A stretch of 64,000 nucleotides of DNA from Rotaria macrura (Eukaryota; Rotifera; Eurotatoria; Philodinida; Philodinidae). Position numbers and translations under genes: made by a program. Every line of letters begins with the position of its first letter. The first letter of the stretch is position 1. The stretch is from positions 1 through 64,000 of the forward strand of contig OENT01000483.1 in the NCBI GenBank assembly GCA_900239685.1, read 5' to 3'. This document shows positions 60,840 through 64,000 of this stretch, one piece after another. The notes under the pieces were generated by a model, which ran no database searches, was not told where the DNA came from, and saw only the letters and a program-made list of their open reading frames with translations.

Positions 60840-63800
60840 GGATTTAGAATAGTCTTTTTTCTGATTTTTGAATCAAAGGAAAATACTAACATAAGGCTTG
60901 AGAATTCTTCATTTTTGTCCTCCAACTATTTCGAAATAAAATGCTTTATTTTCCATGAATTCAATATTCAACAATTTTCATTTTTGTTCTCATAACCCGA
61001 ATTAGATTATTTTCTAAAGGTTCTTTGTTGTGATGAATAAACGAGAGTATGAGAAGTCAAATTTCATACAAATACGATCATTCAAAAATCATGTTGATTA
61101 AATACGATGAATCGATTAAACTGTAACTCTTTTGCATCTGAAGGTAAAATCTGTGCACAAATGAAAACTTCCTTTATGAGCTATTAATTTCATTCTCAAG
61201 TAGAATAACCTTTGTCACATGGTAAAGATTCTATAAGCTTTAGTCTAATTTCAAATAATAGATTTTATTCAGGAAAAAATCACGTAACGCAAAAATAAGT
61301 GCTTTTATTTTGTTCTTTGACGGAAAAGAATTAAAATTTGATGTGATAATGTGCAAGGAGAAATTCAGAGATTTATGCTTGAAGTATTGTTCATTATTAG
61401 TTCTCTTCGTCACATTGTGCGATTGACCGATGAACCGCAGATTGTCAATTTCTGTCTTGGCCTTCGACAAGATTCCAATAATTTTCTGTTATCTTCTTGT
61501 AGCTTTCAATATCTATTGTGCAGAAACGTAGCGGAAAAAGTAGGAACGTGAAAGCAGTATTCTGACCTTGAGATCCATCGTACCAGAAACACTACTATAC
61601 GATTATTGCAAGCAACTGAAATCATTATGGAAGGTATGAGCGTTTTTACGATATGTGAGCAAAAACTAAGTCATCGTATGATGCATTTCGAAAGGAGTTT
61701 TAATCCATTGATCAATACGTCTTTTCCCTTCAATGATTGCATCTCAATACAAATATATCTATAAAAGCTCTTTTTGAAAAAATTATCTCCGACAAATTCC
61801 AACCTTGGAATACTTGATTAATATATATTTATAACTCTTTGACGTCACAAGTATTTGAGAGAACGGCGTAGGTTAAAATGTAGGCGAATGTATATGAGTA
61901 AGAGTGTGTATCTTTAGTTATCCAGAAGACCAACACCCGCACTCTGATGAATCGAATTATCTAATCGATCATATCTGAGATCAGTATAGTATTTCAATAT
62001 CTTTCTATATTTTAATAAAGTCGGAAGTTGAAGAACAAGATATATTCTGAAAATCTTGATCTTGGAATTTTCTCATTTCTCTGTGACAACGACAAGAGAT
62101 TCGTTGATTTTTCCATTTCAACTGAAACAAATTATTTTGCACGCACGAATACTATGAACAATCTTTCAGTTCAGCGGTGTCACTTGAGCCTTCCAATGAA
62201 TCATATTCTATTGAAAGTCTGCTTGCGAGTATATGAAGGTCCAACCTATAAGTTTAACTACATGTTTTCACATGGAATATAAACTAGGAAATGACATTTT
62301 ACTATCAAGAGAAAAATTCATGCTTTATTAGACTACAATTTCAGTGGGAAAGCAAAATACAAATGATACTAATTCAATAAATGTTTGGTCGGTCATCAAT
62401 GGTATCCCTCGAATACTCCTGATTCGATCGGAGATTTTCATAATTTAGTAGATAAATCAACTGATGAATTTCGTTTCAATCAAACACATGCCAACGCTTG
62501 TCGCAAGTCTAGTTCGTGAAATATTGTTCGAAAGACTATCTTTGATCAAATGTATTCTTTTTGTAAAAGTGCTCAAGTTAAATATTGAAACGGTCGTCTT
62601 TCTTTTGTTTTCATTCCTAGCTATTTCATGATTGATATTTATTCTTCTTAGGTCAAAACTGAATGGCAGTTACGAAGAGTATCTGTCAATTCTTTTAATT
62701 GAACTAATTGTTTCTATTGTAAAACGTCGACTTACATTTAGTTTTCTACTGTGAAGTTTATACAATCAAGAATAATAAAATATTTATTATCTTGCAGTCT
62801 AATACGAGCGTGAGTATGGATGTGACGACGGTGGCAATTTATTACCCAAAACTAACACCACTCCATCTCTTAAAATAATATCGAACGTATTCTTTCAAAC
62901 TAGTATTGTGTTCATCTCGAAGAAACTCAAGTTAACCCGTTCAATAAGCATATTGCGAGTGTATGGAAACTTCATAATCTCTTTATTAACATGAATAGCC
63001 TCACCTCGTTGTAAAAGCAAAGTTCGTTCGACTTTTAAAAGTTAACGATATTCTCAATAGTTCATCGACATCTCTTTCGATTTTATTGTTTTTTAACTAA
63101 AATATCTTAAAAAAAACAAAAGACCCCATGTTGTATTGTACACACATACGTACGAATACAGATGTATATTCCAACGATTTAAACAAGAATAATAGTTGCT
63201 AAAGAAAAAGTGCAGACATATAACATCAATCCCCTTTCAACACTAAGTACATCGATTGTGTATTTTTGTGCCTTCTTTTACAATAGATTGTTGTCGAGCT
63301 TTAATCATTCTTCTTCTTCTCCGTAAGATCAAACAATATTCTCAGAAGAACTCGAGAACAAGTCTACGGTTTATGAGTTTTTATCAAGTTCCGTGACTTA
63401 AAACTATAAAACATATTCATAAAATAGAATTGTTCAATATCTGTGTAACGAAGATCGTTTAATTTATCGAAGCAACTCAGCTTTCAAAATCACTCGTACC
63501 ACATGTGTCTAATGTTAGAAGAATAACTTTGTTTGTTTACTCGTCGACGTCGAGTATTTTTATCAAGTAGTTTTTGTAGAAAATCAAATTCCGAAGACTG
63601 AAACAAAAAGATCCGCTTGTATGGTCAAAACTTAGAAAAATACACGTATCTGTTTTAGTTTATGAAGGATTCTTCATTAAATGTTAACTTGAATACACCA
63701 ACGGAGTGAAAATAAGAAATGTATTTCTCTTGTAAATTAAAATTTATTTGAATAAAACTTAGTGCTGAATTATGTTAACGTAATTAAATGAATCACAATC

Positions 63801-64000
63801 TCTAAACAACACTCTTCATTTATTCTAATCTTCTTGCTTGATTTTCTTCTTTTTATTAATTTCAACTCTAGCCTATTGTCAAGAATAGAAATGAAAGAAA
63901 AGCCACACTAGACATTTCAATGGCACGAATTTATTCTTTCAACAGTTCGAGATGTCGACAAATAGCATGAATCTCGAATGTCAATTTATGTTCCTCAACA

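Larger units (their letters stand above)
58225..64000. other. Gene-poor right end
   Basis: Apart from microsatellites and one possible micro-ORF I see no gene. Frames at 59508, 61351 and 62028 (66-84 codons) lack family resemblance, conserved motifs or splice-joined extensions. AT content is uniformly high. Confidence 0.4.

Noticed and set aside
61240-61551. Overlapping frames of 76 (minus) and 66 (plus) codons
   Set aside because: Neither has motifs, splice signals or a composition distinguishing it from chance.

Overview
The window is AT-rich eukaryotic DNA, most likely from a bdelloid rotifer. The evidence is the mixture of genes: an ankyrin plus arginine-ADP-ribosyltransferase protein of the kind expanded in bdelloids, an intronless seven-helix receptor, candidate horizontally acquired genes (a hevein-repeat/expansin-like secreted protein and a bacterial-type aminoglycoside-phosphotransferase/homoserine-kinase fold), and many tiny GT-AG introns of about 45-65 bp beside animal housekeeping genes (LMBRD2, a synaptobrevin, an RNase P/MRP Alba subunit, a BRCA1-type BRCT protein). 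The genus cannot be decided from the sequence.

Layout. Positions 1-7.3 kb are repeat-rich and nearly gene-free: a truncated foldback element at the left edge, a 61-bp tandem repeat, a nest of inverted-repeat elements (2.6-6.0 kb) and a 32-bp minisatellite. A GPCR-like gene lies at 7.4-8.4 kb. Positions 8.8-10.6 kb hold two large near-perfect palindromes and another foldback element. A six-exon minus-strand gene for a secreted protein with four hevein modules and an expansin-like barrel lies at 12.9-14.5 kb. A further foldback element is at 16.4-16.8 kb. An orphan gene cluster plus the kinase-fold gene occupies 19.6-22.3 kb, with stop codons of the converging genes only 22 bp apart. A long plus-strand run from 24.8 to 43.2 kb carries the BRCA1-type protein, RPP25/Alba, LMBRD2 and an R-SNARE. 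RPP25 and LMBRD2 are only 56 bp apart, which suggests a trans-spliced operon. The Ank-ART gene (minus) is at 46.4-47.5 kb, followed by a second 61-bp repeat array. A Kv-like channel with a degenerate selectivity filter is at 49.0-50.2 kb and a death-domain protein at 56.4-58.2 kb. The last 5.8 kb shows nothing I can support as a gene apart from a possible 31-codon micro-ORF.

Gene structures were built by hand from splice sites, reading phase and family resemblance. In LMBRD2, the hevein/expansin gene, the Kv-like gene and the SNARE every exon junction keeps frame, so these are the firmest models. The mobile elements share a theme: 2-bp target duplications and long inverted repeats without any transposase in the window, so they are non-autonomous.
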